The translations under genes and the position numbers were made by a program. Source: RFXV01 sp038150465 (GTDB taxonomy: Bacteria; Bacteroidota; Bacteroidia; Flavobacteriales; Schleiferiaceae). Taken from it: 20,817 nucleotides of DNA. Below are positions 1-7,989 of this stretch, piece after piece. Under the pieces are notes generated by a model. It had not been told where the DNA came from, ran no database searches, and was given only the letters and a program-made list of their open reading frames with translations. Location of the stretch: assembly GCA_038150465.1 (NCBI GenBank), contig JAYOTP010000035.1, positions 1-20,817 of the forward strand, given 5' to 3'. Numbering within the stretch: the first letter of the stretch is position 1; each line of letters starts with the position of its first letter.

Positions 1-1123
1 AGGGTTGATCGGCCGTCAATGCCACAGACTTCTTGCTGTAACCGATGTAGTCAATTTCCAGACGAGCGATCCCTGAACGGGCCTTCAATTCAAAGCTTCC
101 ATCTTCGGCTGTGATCGCGCTGCCCGAAAAGCTGCCACGCGCATCGTAGGCAATGAGTGTGGCAAAGGGCAGGGCTTCCAGTGTTTGGCGGTCGAATACG
201 ATGCCCTGAACTTGATAGGCCGATCGGGAGGGAACGAGGCTGGGGCCACCTATCGGTTGGGGCCGGTAAGGTCTGCCAAAGTTCAGTCTGAAGATCTCGA
301 ATTCAGGCGGCATATTTCCTCTGGAGGGATCGGCCGTCGTGAGCTTCAGATCCACTTGTTTCCAATCCGTTCCGGTCTGCTGTTGCACCTTGCCCTTGGC
401 CACCAAATGCAGGGCTTGGTCCAAAGATGTGCAGCTGAGTTCATAGGATGGCCTCCATCCGGCATTGCCTTCGAGGTAGGAGATGGAGATCTCGTAGTTG
501 GCCGTTTTTGGCGCATCGATCTGCACACGTACGATCTGCTCGCTCTTACTCCGCTTTGAGCGCAGGAGCTGGATCCGGCCGTTGATCCGATTGACGAGGA
601 TCGCCTGCTGTTCGACGATTGCTTGCTGATCGGTCATCGCCTGGCGCAAACGCCGAAGATTCTGTCCCAGATAATCCATATTGGCTTTGAATGCCGCAGC
701 CTGCAGACCGTTCTGTTCTCCTTTGAAGGAGGTGTTGTTCAGCAGGACGGATTCCTCCCTTTTCAGAATGTCCCATTCCGACCTCATTTTCTTTTGGGTG
801 CGAACAGCATTCTTGTAGTCGGCCTCCAATTTTATGGAGCGAAGCTTGATCGAGTCGTGTTCCAGGCTTCGCTGTTCCGGGCGGATATCGAGTACCTGAA
901 ATTCAGGGCTTGCCTTCACCTTGATGGATTCCAGGTCGATGCCCTGGGGCAGTCCAGTGAAATTGAGGGTTGCAGTTCCTTTTTGGATCTCCATACTCAC
1001 ACTGCGTTCGATATAGGCTTCAGAGCGATAGACCGTGGCTGCTTTGATCTCGGTGGAGAGGTCCTGTGCATATGCACCGAAGTGCAGCACAGCTGTGAGC
1101 AAGACGAAAACTTGAGATTTCAT
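1..1123 (-). CDS. DUF4139 (mucoidy inhibitor MuiA-like) protein with inserted carboxypeptidase-regulatory-like domain; partial at its C-terminus
   Basis: An open frame starts at ATG 1123 and runs off the window start (374 codons, no stop), so the C-terminus is missing. Residues 1-19 form a signal peptide ending in FGAYAQ, so the protein is exported. The N-terminal part (TVYRSEAYIERSV) and a coiled-coil-like stretch at about residues 80-185 are followed by YLEGNAGWRPSYEL and a nearby QQTGTDW motif, both typical of the DUF4139/MuiA family. From about residue 303 the frame reads YQVQGIVFDRQTLEALPFAT and ends with a DG-F and YIGY pattern. That is a CarboxypepD_reg-like Ig fold inserted before the expected C-terminal half of the DUF4139 region. 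The family's biochemical role is unknown. The gene lies 30 bp downstream of rsmA on the same strand and is probably co-transcribed with it. Family assignment is confident; function is not. Confidence 0.85.
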   Translation of the reverse strand, partial: MKSQVFVLLTAVLHFGAYAQDLSTEIKAATVYRSEAYIERSVSMEIQKGTATLNFTGLPQGIDLESIKVKASPEFQVLDIRPEQRSLEHDSIKLRSIKLEADYKNAVRTQKKMRSEWDILKREESVLLNNTSFKGEQNGLQAAAFKANMDYLGQNLRRLRQAMTDQQAIVEQQAILVNRINGRIQLLRSKRSKSEQIVRVQIDAPKTANYEISISYLEGNAGWRPSYELSCTSLDQALHLVAKGKVQQQTGTDWKQVDLKLTTADPSRGNMPPEFEIFRLNFGRPYRPQPIGGPSLVPSRSAYQVQGIVFDRQTLEALPFATLIAYDARGSFSGSAITAEDGSFELKARSGIARLEIDYIGYSKKSVALTADQP

Positions 1124-1153
1124 AGATGTTCATTTACACCCCAACGAGCAAGG

Positions 1154-1936
1154 TCAAAGTTCCTTGTCCTTCAGGCGCTGTGCAAGTTCAATAAAAGCGG
1201 GAACAGAGAGCTGCTCTGCCCGCAACCCGGCTATGTCCATTTGCTGAAGCTGTTCATCGAGCTGAAGTGTTTTCAGTGCATTTTTCAGGGTCTTTCTCCT
1301 TTGGTTGAAGGCAAGCTTGACCACGCGTTTCAGCTCTTTTCGAGGAATGTGCTCGGTCTCTTCATTTTTCTTTTTCAGCGCGTGGATCACTCCAGAGGTC
1401 ACTTTGGGCGGTGGGACGAAGGCAGTGGGTGGTACATCGAAGAGGTAGGTGACATCGTAGAAGGCCTGGGTCAGTACCGAAAGGATGCCGTATTCTTTGT
1501 TTCCGTGCGGCGCAGCGATCCTTCGGGCCATTTCTCGTTGGAACATGCCGCAGATCTCATCGACGCACTCCAAATGGTCCAAGGCGTGAAAGACGATCTG
1601 TGAGCTGATGTTGTAGGGGAAGTTGCCGCAGAGGCTGAAGGATGCGCCCTCAAAGACCGTCTGAAGATCGAGCGACAGATAATCCTCTTCAATGATGGCC
1701 GATCGAAGTTGGGGCAGGGCAGAGCGCAGGTAGGCGACCGATTCGGTATCGATCTCAACGACCCTTAGATCGCCTTCGAGCAGAAAGTGGGTCAGGGCGC
1801 CGGTTCCGGGTCCTACCTCAAGGATAAGTTTGTTCTTTATCGGCTGCAGTGCATCCGCGATGCGCTCGCAATAAGCGGTTTCTTTCAGGAAGTGCTGACC
1901 GAGGTGCTTTTTTGCCCGTACATCCCTTCTGTCCAT
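1154..1936 (-). CDS. rsmA: 16S rRNA (adenine1518-N6/adenine1519-N6)-dimethyltransferase
   Basis: A complete 260-residue protein of the normal length for RsmA/KsgA, the cytoplasmic SAM-dependent enzyme that dimethylates two adjacent adenines near the 3' end of 16S rRNA during 30S assembly. The N-terminus has the family signature KKHLGQHFL. SAM motif I is EVGPGTGALT, the acidic motif is VVEIDTESVAYL, and the catalytic motif is GNFPYNISSQI (the N-[LF]-P-Y motif of base-N6 methyltransferases). The C-terminal section PPTAFVPPPKVTSGVI is also diagnostic. ATG 1936 lies 2 bp past the stop of the upstream M3 peptidase gene, which suggests translational coupling. No residues appear to be missing. Confidence 0.97.
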   Translation of the reverse strand: MDRRDVRAKKHLGQHFLKETAYCERIADALQPIKNKLILEVGPGTGALTHFLLEGDLRVVEIDTESVAYLRSALPQLRSAIIEEDYLSLDLQTVFEGASFSLCGNFPYNISSQIVFHALDHLECVDEICGMFQREMARRIAAPHGNKEYGILSVLTQAFYDVTYLFDVPPTAFVPPPKVTSGVIHALKKKNEETEHIPRKELKRVVKLAFNQRRKTLKNALKTLQLDEQLQQMDIAGLRAEQLSVPAFIELAQRLKDKEL

Positions 1937-1938
1937 GT

Positions 1939-3972
1939 TCAGCTTTCGATGAGCCCGGCTCTTTTCAGCAGCGCTTCAGGCTTGGCATCTCTCCCGCGGA
2001 AATTGCGGTACAGGGTTTCCGGATCCACTTGTCCTCCGCTGGAAAGCAGTTTTCTGAATGCCTGGGCCGTTGCCGGATCGAAAAGTCCTTTTTCACGGAA
2101 CAGCTCAAAGGCATCTGCATCCAGAACCTCGGCCCATTTGTAGCTGTAGTAACCGGCTGAGTATCCTCCCTGGAAAATATGGCTGAAGGCCGTGGACAAG
2201 GCGGTGTTCTGGGGTCGTTCGAGCAACTGGGTTCCCTGCAGGGCCTGCTGCTCGAATTGTTCAAGAGATCCATCTTCCTCGAGTTCATGATGCCAGGCCA
2301 TATCCAGAAAGCCAAATCCAAGCTGCCTGAAGGTTTGCAATCCTTCCATGTAATTGGCTGCCTTTCGGATGCGGTCGATCTCTTCTTCTGGAATGTCCTC
2401 ATGGCGCTCGTAGTGCCGCGCAAACAGCTTCAGACATTCGGTTTCATAGCACCAGTTTTCCATGATCTGACTGGGCAGTTCAACGAAATCCCAGTCCACA
2501 TGGGTTCCGTTCAGCGAGGCGTAGCTGCCTTCTGCGAGCATTCCGTGCAGGGCGTGGCCAAATTCGTGGAACAGAGTGGTCACCTCGCGAAAGTCCAGCA
2601 GTGCAGGACGCTTGGAGGAGGGAGGTGTGAAGTTGCACACAATGGAGATCTGGGGACGCTGCTCTTTCCCTTCGACGATATGCTGATCCCTGAAGGAGGT
2701 CATCCAGGCACCGGCTCTTTTCCCCTTTCGAGGAAAGAAATCGGTATAGAGAAGCGACAGGTGGCGGCCAGCGTCATCCAATACCTCATAAACATCCACG
2801 TCTTTATGATAAACCGGAACCGATGCATTCTTTTTGAATTGAAGGCCATAGAGTCTGTGGGCCACTTCAAAAGCTCCCTGAAGTACGGCTTCAAGTGGGA
2901 AATAAGGTCGGATGCGCTCTGTATCCAGATCGAATCGCTCTTTTTTGCCCGCCTCTGAATAGAAAGCCAGGTCCCAGGGCGCCAGATCCGTTATACCGTC
3001 TTTTTCTGCACGTTCTTTCAGCTCTTCCAAGTCCTGTTCTGCCGAGGCTTGCGCATGGGTTTGCAGCTCCTTCAGAAAGTCCAGAACACGCTGGGGTGAT
3101 CGGGCCATTCTTTCCTCGAGTATGAAGGTTGCATGGGAGGCATAGCCGAGGATCTCTGCACGTTGTTTGCGCAGTTGTGCGATCCTGAAAACCCGTTTCC
3201 TGTTGTTGTCTTGTCCTTTGAGCCCTCTTGATGCAAAGGCGAGGTGCAATTCTCTTCGGATCGAGCGATCCTTCAGGTGACTCATTGCAGGACCATAACT
3301 CGGCGCCTGCAGCGTGATGACTCCACCGTCTTCCAAACCGCGGGAGCGGGCTTCTTCCTTTGCATTTTCCCAAGCAGAAGTGGGGAGGCCGTCCAATTGT
3401 TGGTCGCTTAAGTGGAGAAAGAAGTCATTGGTGTCCTTTAAGACCACCTGTCCGAACTGTATCGACTCGATGGAAAGCTGCTCATCGATGGAGCGCAGTT
3501 TCTCTTTTTCCTCATCTGTCAAAAGCGCACCATTCCTGCGAAAGGAGCGATAGGTCTTTTCCAGCAGCCGAAGCTCCTGAGGTCCGAGCTGTTCTTTTGC
3601 ACGATCTTCCCAGACTTTCTGTACTCTGCTGAACAACTCGTGGTTCAGCAAGAGATCGTTGGAGAAGGCAGACAATTCCGGTGCCATCTGCTCAACCACC
3701 TTTTCCAGCTCCTCAGATGTTTCAGCTGAATGCAGATTGAACAGCATGGAGGTGGCCCGATTCAACGGGTGCCACAGAGCTTCAAGTGGCTCCACCGTAT
3801 TGTGGAAATCTGCCGCTGATTCCTGATCCAGAATGGCCTGAACTTCTGAGCGTGCACGCGCAATGAGTTCTCTGATCCCAGGCTGGAAATCCGCTGTCTG
3901 CAATCGGTCGAAGGGAGGGAGATCGAAGGCTTCCGTGAGCGGGTTGATCCTTCCGGCTTCAGTTTGGGCCAT
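1939..3972 (-). CDS. M3 family zinc oligopeptidase (oligopeptidase A / dipeptidyl carboxypeptidase type)
   Basis: A complete 677-residue protein. The zinc-binding motif HEFGH lies at residues 469-473 and the third ligand is Glu498 in the DFVELPSQ segment, the standard M3 (thimet oligopeptidase-like) spacing. The N-terminus (MAQTEAGRINPLTEAF) has no signal peptide, so it probably acts in the cytoplasm, trimming short peptides left by larger proteases. Length and the C-terminal GGYSAGYYSYKWAEVLDADAF block agree with the PrlC/Dcp branch. Sequence alone does not settle whether it is an endo-oligopeptidase (PrlC) or a dipeptidyl carboxypeptidase (Dcp), so no symbol is given. It sits 19 bp after the hydrolase gene and 2 bp before rsmA. 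Confidence 0.94.
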   Translation of the reverse strand: MAQTEAGRINPLTEAFDLPPFDRLQTADFQPGIRELIARARSEVQAILDQESAADFHNTVEPLEALWHPLNRATSMLFNLHSAETSEELEKVVEQMAPELSAFSNDLLLNHELFSRVQKVWEDRAKEQLGPQELRLLEKTYRSFRRNGALLTDEEKEKLRSIDEQLSIESIQFGQVVLKDTNDFFLHLSDQQLDGLPTSAWENAKEEARSRGLEDGGVITLQAPSYGPAMSHLKDRSIRRELHLAFASRGLKGQDNNRKRVFRIAQLRKQRAEILGYASHATFILEERMARSPQRVLDFLKELQTHAQASAEQDLEELKERAEKDGITDLAPWDLAFYSEAGKKERFDLDTERIRPYFPLEAVLQGAFEVAHRLYGLQFKKNASVPVYHKDVDVYEVLDDAGRHLSLLYTDFFPRKGKRAGAWMTSFRDQHIVEGKEQRPQISIVCNFTPPSSKRPALLDFREVTTLFHEFGHALHGMLAEGSYASLNGTHVDWDFVELPSQIMENWCYETECLKLFARHYERHEDIPEEEIDRIRKAANYMEGLQTFRQLGFGFLDMAWHHELEEDGSLEQFEQQALQGTQLLERPQNTALSTAFSHIFQGGYSAGYYSYKWAEVLDADAFELFREKGLFDPATAQAFRKLLSSGGQVDPETLYRNFRGRDAKPEALLKRAGLIES

Positions 3973-3991
3973 AGCTACGGAGCGTTACTGT

Positions 3992-5176
3992 TCAGTGTAT
4001 GATCAGCCGCTCAGTTAGCCGGTCGGTTCGCACCCAATAGATGCCTGCAGGAAGTCTGGATACATCAATGGAATGTGTTCCCATGCTCAATTCGCCCTCC
4101 AGATGCTTTTTGCCCAGCAGGTCCAGGATGACAAAGGCTGTTGCCCTTTCGGTCTGAATGGTCAGACGGCCTGTTCGCACCGGATTGGGGTAGAGCAACA
4201 TCCTGCTTGTATTGGGCGATGCAGCAGACATTCCAGAGCCCGGTATCACATGGTCGTAAAAGAAACGTGTGGTTCGGTTCAACATGGTGTCGACCCTTGC
4301 CTGATCATCAAACAGACCGTGCCCCACATTGGGAAAGGTGTTCATGGATGTTGCTGGTGCGCCCATCTGTGCGAGTTTGGCCTGAACGATCGCGCTCCCA
4401 TGCATCTCCATGACCTGCAGTCCATTGAATGTAACCTGACCAACGGCGTAGGGAACCACTTGGTCGCTGTCGCCGTGGAAGCTGATACAGGCAACATGAG
4501 CCGTACTGATCATATTGCTGTCGTAAATGGCGCCGGCAAAATCCAATAATCCTGCAACACGATCCGGATAACCCACAGAGCCGTTGTTTCCCCCTTGGAT
4601 GCCCCCGAGGTTGCCAACGATCTGCTGCAGGGTGGCATCTGCGGTATTGGCATCTATGAAAAGCTGGGAGTGGATGGCGGCTATGGATCCGGCTGAATTT
4701 CCGCCTATGATGATCCGGGTCGTATCGATGCGATACGGGTTTCCTTCATCCCGGGCTGAGCGATAGAAAAAGCGAATGGCCGCATTGAAATCTTGTGTGG
4801 CGCGCGCAGCGGCCTTCAGCAGTTCTTCATTGAGGTTGGCGATATTGAAGGCGTTGATCCCAAGGCGGTAGGAGATCGTGGCGGTCACGTATCCTCTTTC
4901 TGCATAGTAGTCGCACATGCCGCTCATCAGGCTGCGGTCACCGGCCACAAAAGAACCGCCGTGTGCCAGGATCATTAGCGGCCGCTCCGCCTGGGTGTCG
5001 CCAGCCGGCTCGTGTATGTCCATTTCCAGATCGACAGTGAAACCGGACAAAGCCGGTGCCTGTCCGTACTGTACGCCAAGATCCCGATCGACATTTGGAA
5101 ATATGGCGGTCAAATATCTCTGCGCATTCAGGCTGCTCAGCGCCAACAGGAACAATAGGAGTAATGGGTGTTTCAT
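3992..5176 (-). CDS. Secreted alpha/beta-hydrolase (carboxylesterase-like) with T9SS type A sorting domain
   Basis: A 394-residue protein from ATG 5176. An in-frame ATG at 5200 would add MKIQTQTT, but the downstream start gives a clean signal peptide, MKHPLLLLFLLALSSLNAQ, so it is preferred. The esterase fold is shown by the oxyanion-hole motif HGGSF, the nucleophile elbow GGNSAG with Ser161, a likely acid residue in HGDSDQVVPY, and the catalytic His in NVGHGLFDD. The last ~70 residues (YPNPVRTGRLTI, then DLLGKK, DVSRLPAGIYWVR) form a type IX secretion C-terminal sorting domain. The enzyme is therefore predicted to be released or attached at the cell surface. Substrate is unknown: a polyester, an acylated polysaccharide or a small ester are all possible. 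It follows the kelch gene by 38 bp (14 bp if the 5200 start is used). Confidence 0.9.
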   Translation of the reverse strand: MKHPLLLLFLLALSSLNAQRYLTAIFPNVDRDLGVQYGQAPALSGFTVDLEMDIHEPAGDTQAERPLMILAHGGSFVAGDRSLMSGMCDYYAERGYVTATISYRLGINAFNIANLNEELLKAAARATQDFNAAIRFFYRSARDEGNPYRIDTTRIIIGGNSAGSIAAIHSQLFIDANTADATLQQIVGNLGGIQGGNNGSVGYPDRVAGLLDFAGAIYDSNMISTAHVACISFHGDSDQVVPYAVGQVTFNGLQVMEMHGSAIVQAKLAQMGAPATSMNTFPNVGHGLFDDQARVDTMLNRTTRFFYDHVIPGSGMSAASPNTSRMLLYPNPVRTGRLTIQTERATAFVILDLLGKKHLEGELSMGTHSIDVSRLPAGIYWVRTDRLTERLIIH

Positions 5177-5214
5177 GGTCGTTTGGGTTTGAATTTTCAT
5201 TGGTTGCCGGAATC

Positions 5215-6414
5215 TCAGTTCTTCTGAAGAACGGTTCGAAGATAGTCGCGGTCTCTTTCCTGCAGCACCAGGATGTAGCTGCCATTGGGCAGATCGTGCA
5301 TATCGATCTGTTTCGATCGTCCCTCACGGATCAATTCTCCTCCTAGAAGGCCGTACAAACGCCAGTGCATTGGTCCTGTAGTTTGCGATTCGATCTTCAG
5401 CACATCCATGACCGGATTGGGGTAGACTTTGGTGCTGGCGTATTCTGCTTTGATGGAAACATTGTTCGGGCTGAGCTGATATTCCCAGACCGATGAGGGA
5501 AAGGTGCCGCTTTGCCTGTCGTACCCTCCGAAGAAGTAGACCTTGTCGTTGATCACGAAAGATCCAGGCGCCCACAGGCTGATGCCAGGATGAGGCGGCA
5601 ATTGTGTCCACGTATCTGTGCCGGGCTCATACTCCCAGAACTCACCACTTGGCATGTAGCTGTGGTTGTCTCCGTCTCCACTTAAAACATAGCCTTTTCC
5701 GCCGTGGTCGAACTGAGTTCCAGCCACCCGGGCTTCTCCGGGGAATGGACTCATGGAGGTCCATCCCATGCTTGTGGGGTTGAACCGGTACCAATCTCCG
5801 TAAATGGTGAATCCCGAGTGTCCCATTCCCGCATACACTTCTCCCGCTGCGGCAAAGTGAAATGGGTGGTGTCTGCCGGATGCGGGCAGGCTTCCGATCT
5901 GTGTCCAGCTATTGGAGCCGATGTCGTATACATGAAAGTCCCTGAGGTCGCCCACATCCCCGTCGCCCAGGCCGACGTAGATCTTGCCGTTTTCAATGAC
6001 GAAAGCCGGGTGTCTTCGTCCGGCACAGGGGCAGGAGGCGAGTTGTGACCACTGGTCTGAAGTTGGATCGAACACCCAGAGATCGTTCAGCAGACCGTTG
6101 TCCGAAGCACCAAAGCCCATGTAGCCCAGGCCCTGGTAGGATGCGCCGATGGCAAAACCGCGGGCGGTTCCCGGAAAATCCGTGCGTTGCGTCCAGGCAT
6201 CATTCGATGGATCATAGCTGTAGAAATCCTTTGTAGTGGATTCGGTCTGTGTCGATCCGGTGAGCATATAGCCCGTACCGTTCAAAGAAAAAGTGACCGG
6301 GTGATGTCGTGGAGAAGGCATGTTGTTCAGCGGATTCCAATTTTGGGCATCCAAGTCCGTACATGCCAGCAGCGCACACAAACACAGTATTGAGAATCGA
6401 TACAAGACGTTCAT
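5215..6414 (-). CDS. Kelch-repeat six-bladed beta-propeller protein with T9SS type A sorting domain
   Basis: A 399-residue exported protein. About six kelch-type repeats are visible, each with a G-Y/I-Y-x-G-G-like strand followed by YDP/FDP and a W-T/S-Q element (YSYDPSNDAWTQ, WVFDPTSDQWSQL, HVYDIGSNSWTQI, YRFNPTSMGWTSM, WEYEPGTDTWTQL, and a final SSVWEYQ), enough for a closed six-bladed propeller. Residues from about 327 on (KVYPNPVMDVLKIES, DLPNGSYILVL) are a T9SS sorting domain. The signal sequence is ambiguous. LDAQ suggests signal peptidase I cleavage, but LLAC at 15-18 resembles a lipobox, which would be odd alongside a T9SS domain. It is the first gene of the minus-strand run. No enzymatic residues are recognisable; a binding or adhesion role is inferred. 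Confidence 0.9.
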   Translation of the reverse strand: MNVLYRFSILCLCALLACTDLDAQNWNPLNNMPSPRHHPVTFSLNGTGYMLTGSTQTESTTKDFYSYDPSNDAWTQRTDFPGTARGFAIGASYQGLGYMGFGASDNGLLNDLWVFDPTSDQWSQLASCPCAGRRHPAFVIENGKIYVGLGDGDVGDLRDFHVYDIGSNSWTQIGSLPASGRHHPFHFAAAGEVYAGMGHSGFTIYGDWYRFNPTSMGWTSMSPFPGEARVAGTQFDHGGKGYVLSGDGDNHSYMPSGEFWEYEPGTDTWTQLPPHPGISLWAPGSFVINDKVYFFGGYDRQSGTFPSSVWEYQLSPNNVSIKAEYASTKVYPNPVMDVLKIESQTTGPMHWRLYGLLGGELIREGRSKQIDMHDLPNGSYILVLQERDRDYLRTVLQKN

Positions 6415-6447
6415 ATTTTGGAGGTAAAAGATGTATAAAAAAGAGAT

Positions 6448-6469
6448 AAGTTGTGCTTTTGTTCAACTT
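6448..6469. repeat. Inverted repeat in the divergent kelch/carotenoid intergenic region (possible operator)
   Basis: The arms AAGTTG (6448-6453) and CAACTT (6464-6469) are perfect inverted copies separated by 10 bp. They lie between the start of the kelch gene (6414, minus) and crtD (6508, plus). The two-turn-like spacing would suit a dimeric repressor or activator, but six-base arms occur often by chance. No clear TAnnTTTG promoter box was found on either strand in this 93-bp region. Confidence 0.25.
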
Positions 6470-6507
6470 TTCAGGAACCTTAGCAATTCTGCTCTTGTTT
6501 GAATAGC

Positions 6508-7989
6508 ATGTCAAGAAATGCATTGGTCATCGGAAGTGGAATAGCAGGTATGGCATCTGCCATCCGTCTGCGATCGAAAGGCTGGTCTGTCGATGTATAC
6601 GAAGCCAATGAGGGCCCAGGCGGAAAGCTGACGCAATTCAGTTCCGCAGGGTATCGCTTTGATGCCGGGCCATCTCTGTTCACCTTGCCGCAACTGTTGA
6701 AGGAAGTCCTGTCCTGCGCGGGTGAGTCATTCAGCGATGCCTTTCGCTACGAGAAAATGGACGAGGCCTGTCGCTACTTCTGGTCGGATGGTACGCGATT
6801 GACGGCCTGGTCGGATCCGGCAGACTTTGCCCAGGAGGTGGAAGACAAACTCGGGGAACCCAGGCACAAGGTCTTGGATTATCTGAAGGAGTGCGCCGAT
6901 CTGAATCATCATACAGAAGATGTGTTTTTGCGCAGTTCGCTCCACAAACTGTCCACTTATCTGCATCCGGACATCCTTTCTATGGTCAAAAGTCTTCCCA
7001 AGCTGCATTTGGGCAAGAGTTTGCACGAACTGAACGCCAAGCGCTTCCATTCACAGAAGTTGATCCAGTTCTTCGATCGTTTTGCCACCTACAACGGATC
7101 GGATCCCTATCGTACGCCAGGTGTCATGCAGGTCATTCCACATCTGGAGCACAATGTGGGCACCTTTTTCCCAAAAGGGGGTATGTATGGTATCACCGAG
7201 TCGCTCCATGGGGCAGCGGAAAAAAGCGGTGTTCAGTTCCATTTTTCGCAGCCCGTGGAAGAGATCGTCGTCGAGCGCAAGCGTGTTCAGGGCATTCGCG
7301 TGAACGGAAGATTCGTGCCTGCCGATCTGCTGGTCACCAATGCAGATGTGCACAGCACCTACCGGAATTTGATGCCCCGCGAAAAAGCCCCTCAGAAGAT
7401 ACTCGCACAGGAGCGCAGCAGTTCTGCTTTGATCTTTTACTGGGGCGTGAAGAAGGAGTTTCCGGAGCTCGGGCTTCACAACATCTTTTTCTCAGAGGAC
7501 TACAAAGAGGAATTCAGAGCCATCTTCCAGGAGCGATCAGTTGGAGCAGCCCCGACCATCTATGTTAATGTTTCTTCAAAATTCAACCCCGAAGACGCGC
7601 CAAAAGGCTGTGAGAGCTGGTTTGTGATGATCAATGTGCCTGGCGATCACGGGCAGGACTGGGCGGCGATCACCGATCGGTTGAGGCAGTACATCATCGA
7701 TCGGCTGAGTGCAGAGTTGAAATGTTCTCTGAAGGAATTGATCGAAGTGGAAGAACTGCTCGACCCCCCGACCATTCAGAAGAAAACAAGCAGTTTCAGG
7801 GGCTCGCTCTACGGATCCGGAAGCAATGACATCTGGTCGGCACTCCTTCGGCATCCCAATTTCCACCGGCGCATCGAGAACCTCTATTTTGCAGGGGGAA
7901 GTGCACATCCGGGAGGAGGGATTCCACTGTGCATGTTGTCCGCAGAGATCACGGCTGAATTGATCGAAAAAGACCATCCCCTTGACTGA
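6508..7989 (+). CDS. crtD: CrtI-family carotenoid desaturase, probably CrtD (1-hydroxycarotenoid 3,4-desaturase)
   Basis: ATG 6508 gives MSRNALVIGSGIAG, 493 residues, with the FAD dinucleotide-binding motif GSGIAG at 9-14. A TTG three codons upstream is less likely. The family pattern GPGGKLTQF, then YRFDAGPSLFTLP, and the C-terminal FAGGSAHPGGGIPLCMLS place it in the CrtI/CrtN/CrtD amine-oxidase-like desaturases. DAGPSLFTLP resembles the Bacteroidota CrtD branch more than true phytoene desaturases. CrtD introduces the 3,4 double bond into a 1-hydroxylated acyclic end group. The overlap with cruF, which makes the 1-hydroxyl, supports this assignment. It would work at the membrane using FAD. 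The alternative is a phytoene desaturase (CrtI); a phylogeny would decide. Confidence 0.85.
   Translation: MSRNALVIGSGIAGMASAIRLRSKGWSVDVYEANEGPGGKLTQFSSAGYRFDAGPSLFTLPQLLKEVLSCAGESFSDAFRYEKMDEACRYFWSDGTRLTAWSDPADFAQEVEDKLGEPRHKVLDYLKECADLNHHTEDVFLRSSLHKLSTYLHPDILSMVKSLPKLHLGKSLHELNAKRFHSQKLIQFFDRFATYNGSDPYRTPGVMQVIPHLEHNVGTFFPKGGMYGITESLHGAAEKSGVQFHFSQPVEEIVVERKRVQGIRVNGRFVPADLLVTNADVHSTYRNLMPREKAPQKILAQERSSSALIFYWGVKKEFPELGLHNIFFSEDYKEEFRAIFQERSVGAAPTIYVNVSSKFNPEDAPKGCESWFVMINVPGDHGQDWAAITDRLRQYIIDRLSAELKCSLKELIEVEELLDPPTIQKKTSSFRGSLYGSGSNDIWSALLRHPNFHRRIENLYFAGGSAHPGGGIPLCMLSAEITAELIEKDHPLD

Noticed and set aside
623..1603. Plus-strand open frame of 326 codons across the DUF4139 and rsmA genes
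   Set aside because: It lies antisense to two well-supported genes, has no recognisable motif, and is a shadow of the minus-strand coding frames.
2179..2958. Plus-strand open frame of 259 codons inside the M3 peptidase gene
   Set aside because: Antisense to the conserved zinc-site region of the peptidase, with no domain or signal of its own.
6891..7568. Alternative plus-strand frame of 225 codons inside crtD
   Set aside because: The crtD frame carries all the family motifs; this one is cysteine- and arginine-rich with no motif, typical of an out-of-frame read.
6508..7989. Reading crtD as phytoene desaturase CrtI
   Set aside because: The FDAGPSLFTLP segment and overlap with cruF fit CrtD better, though the fold is shared and a tree is needed to be certain.
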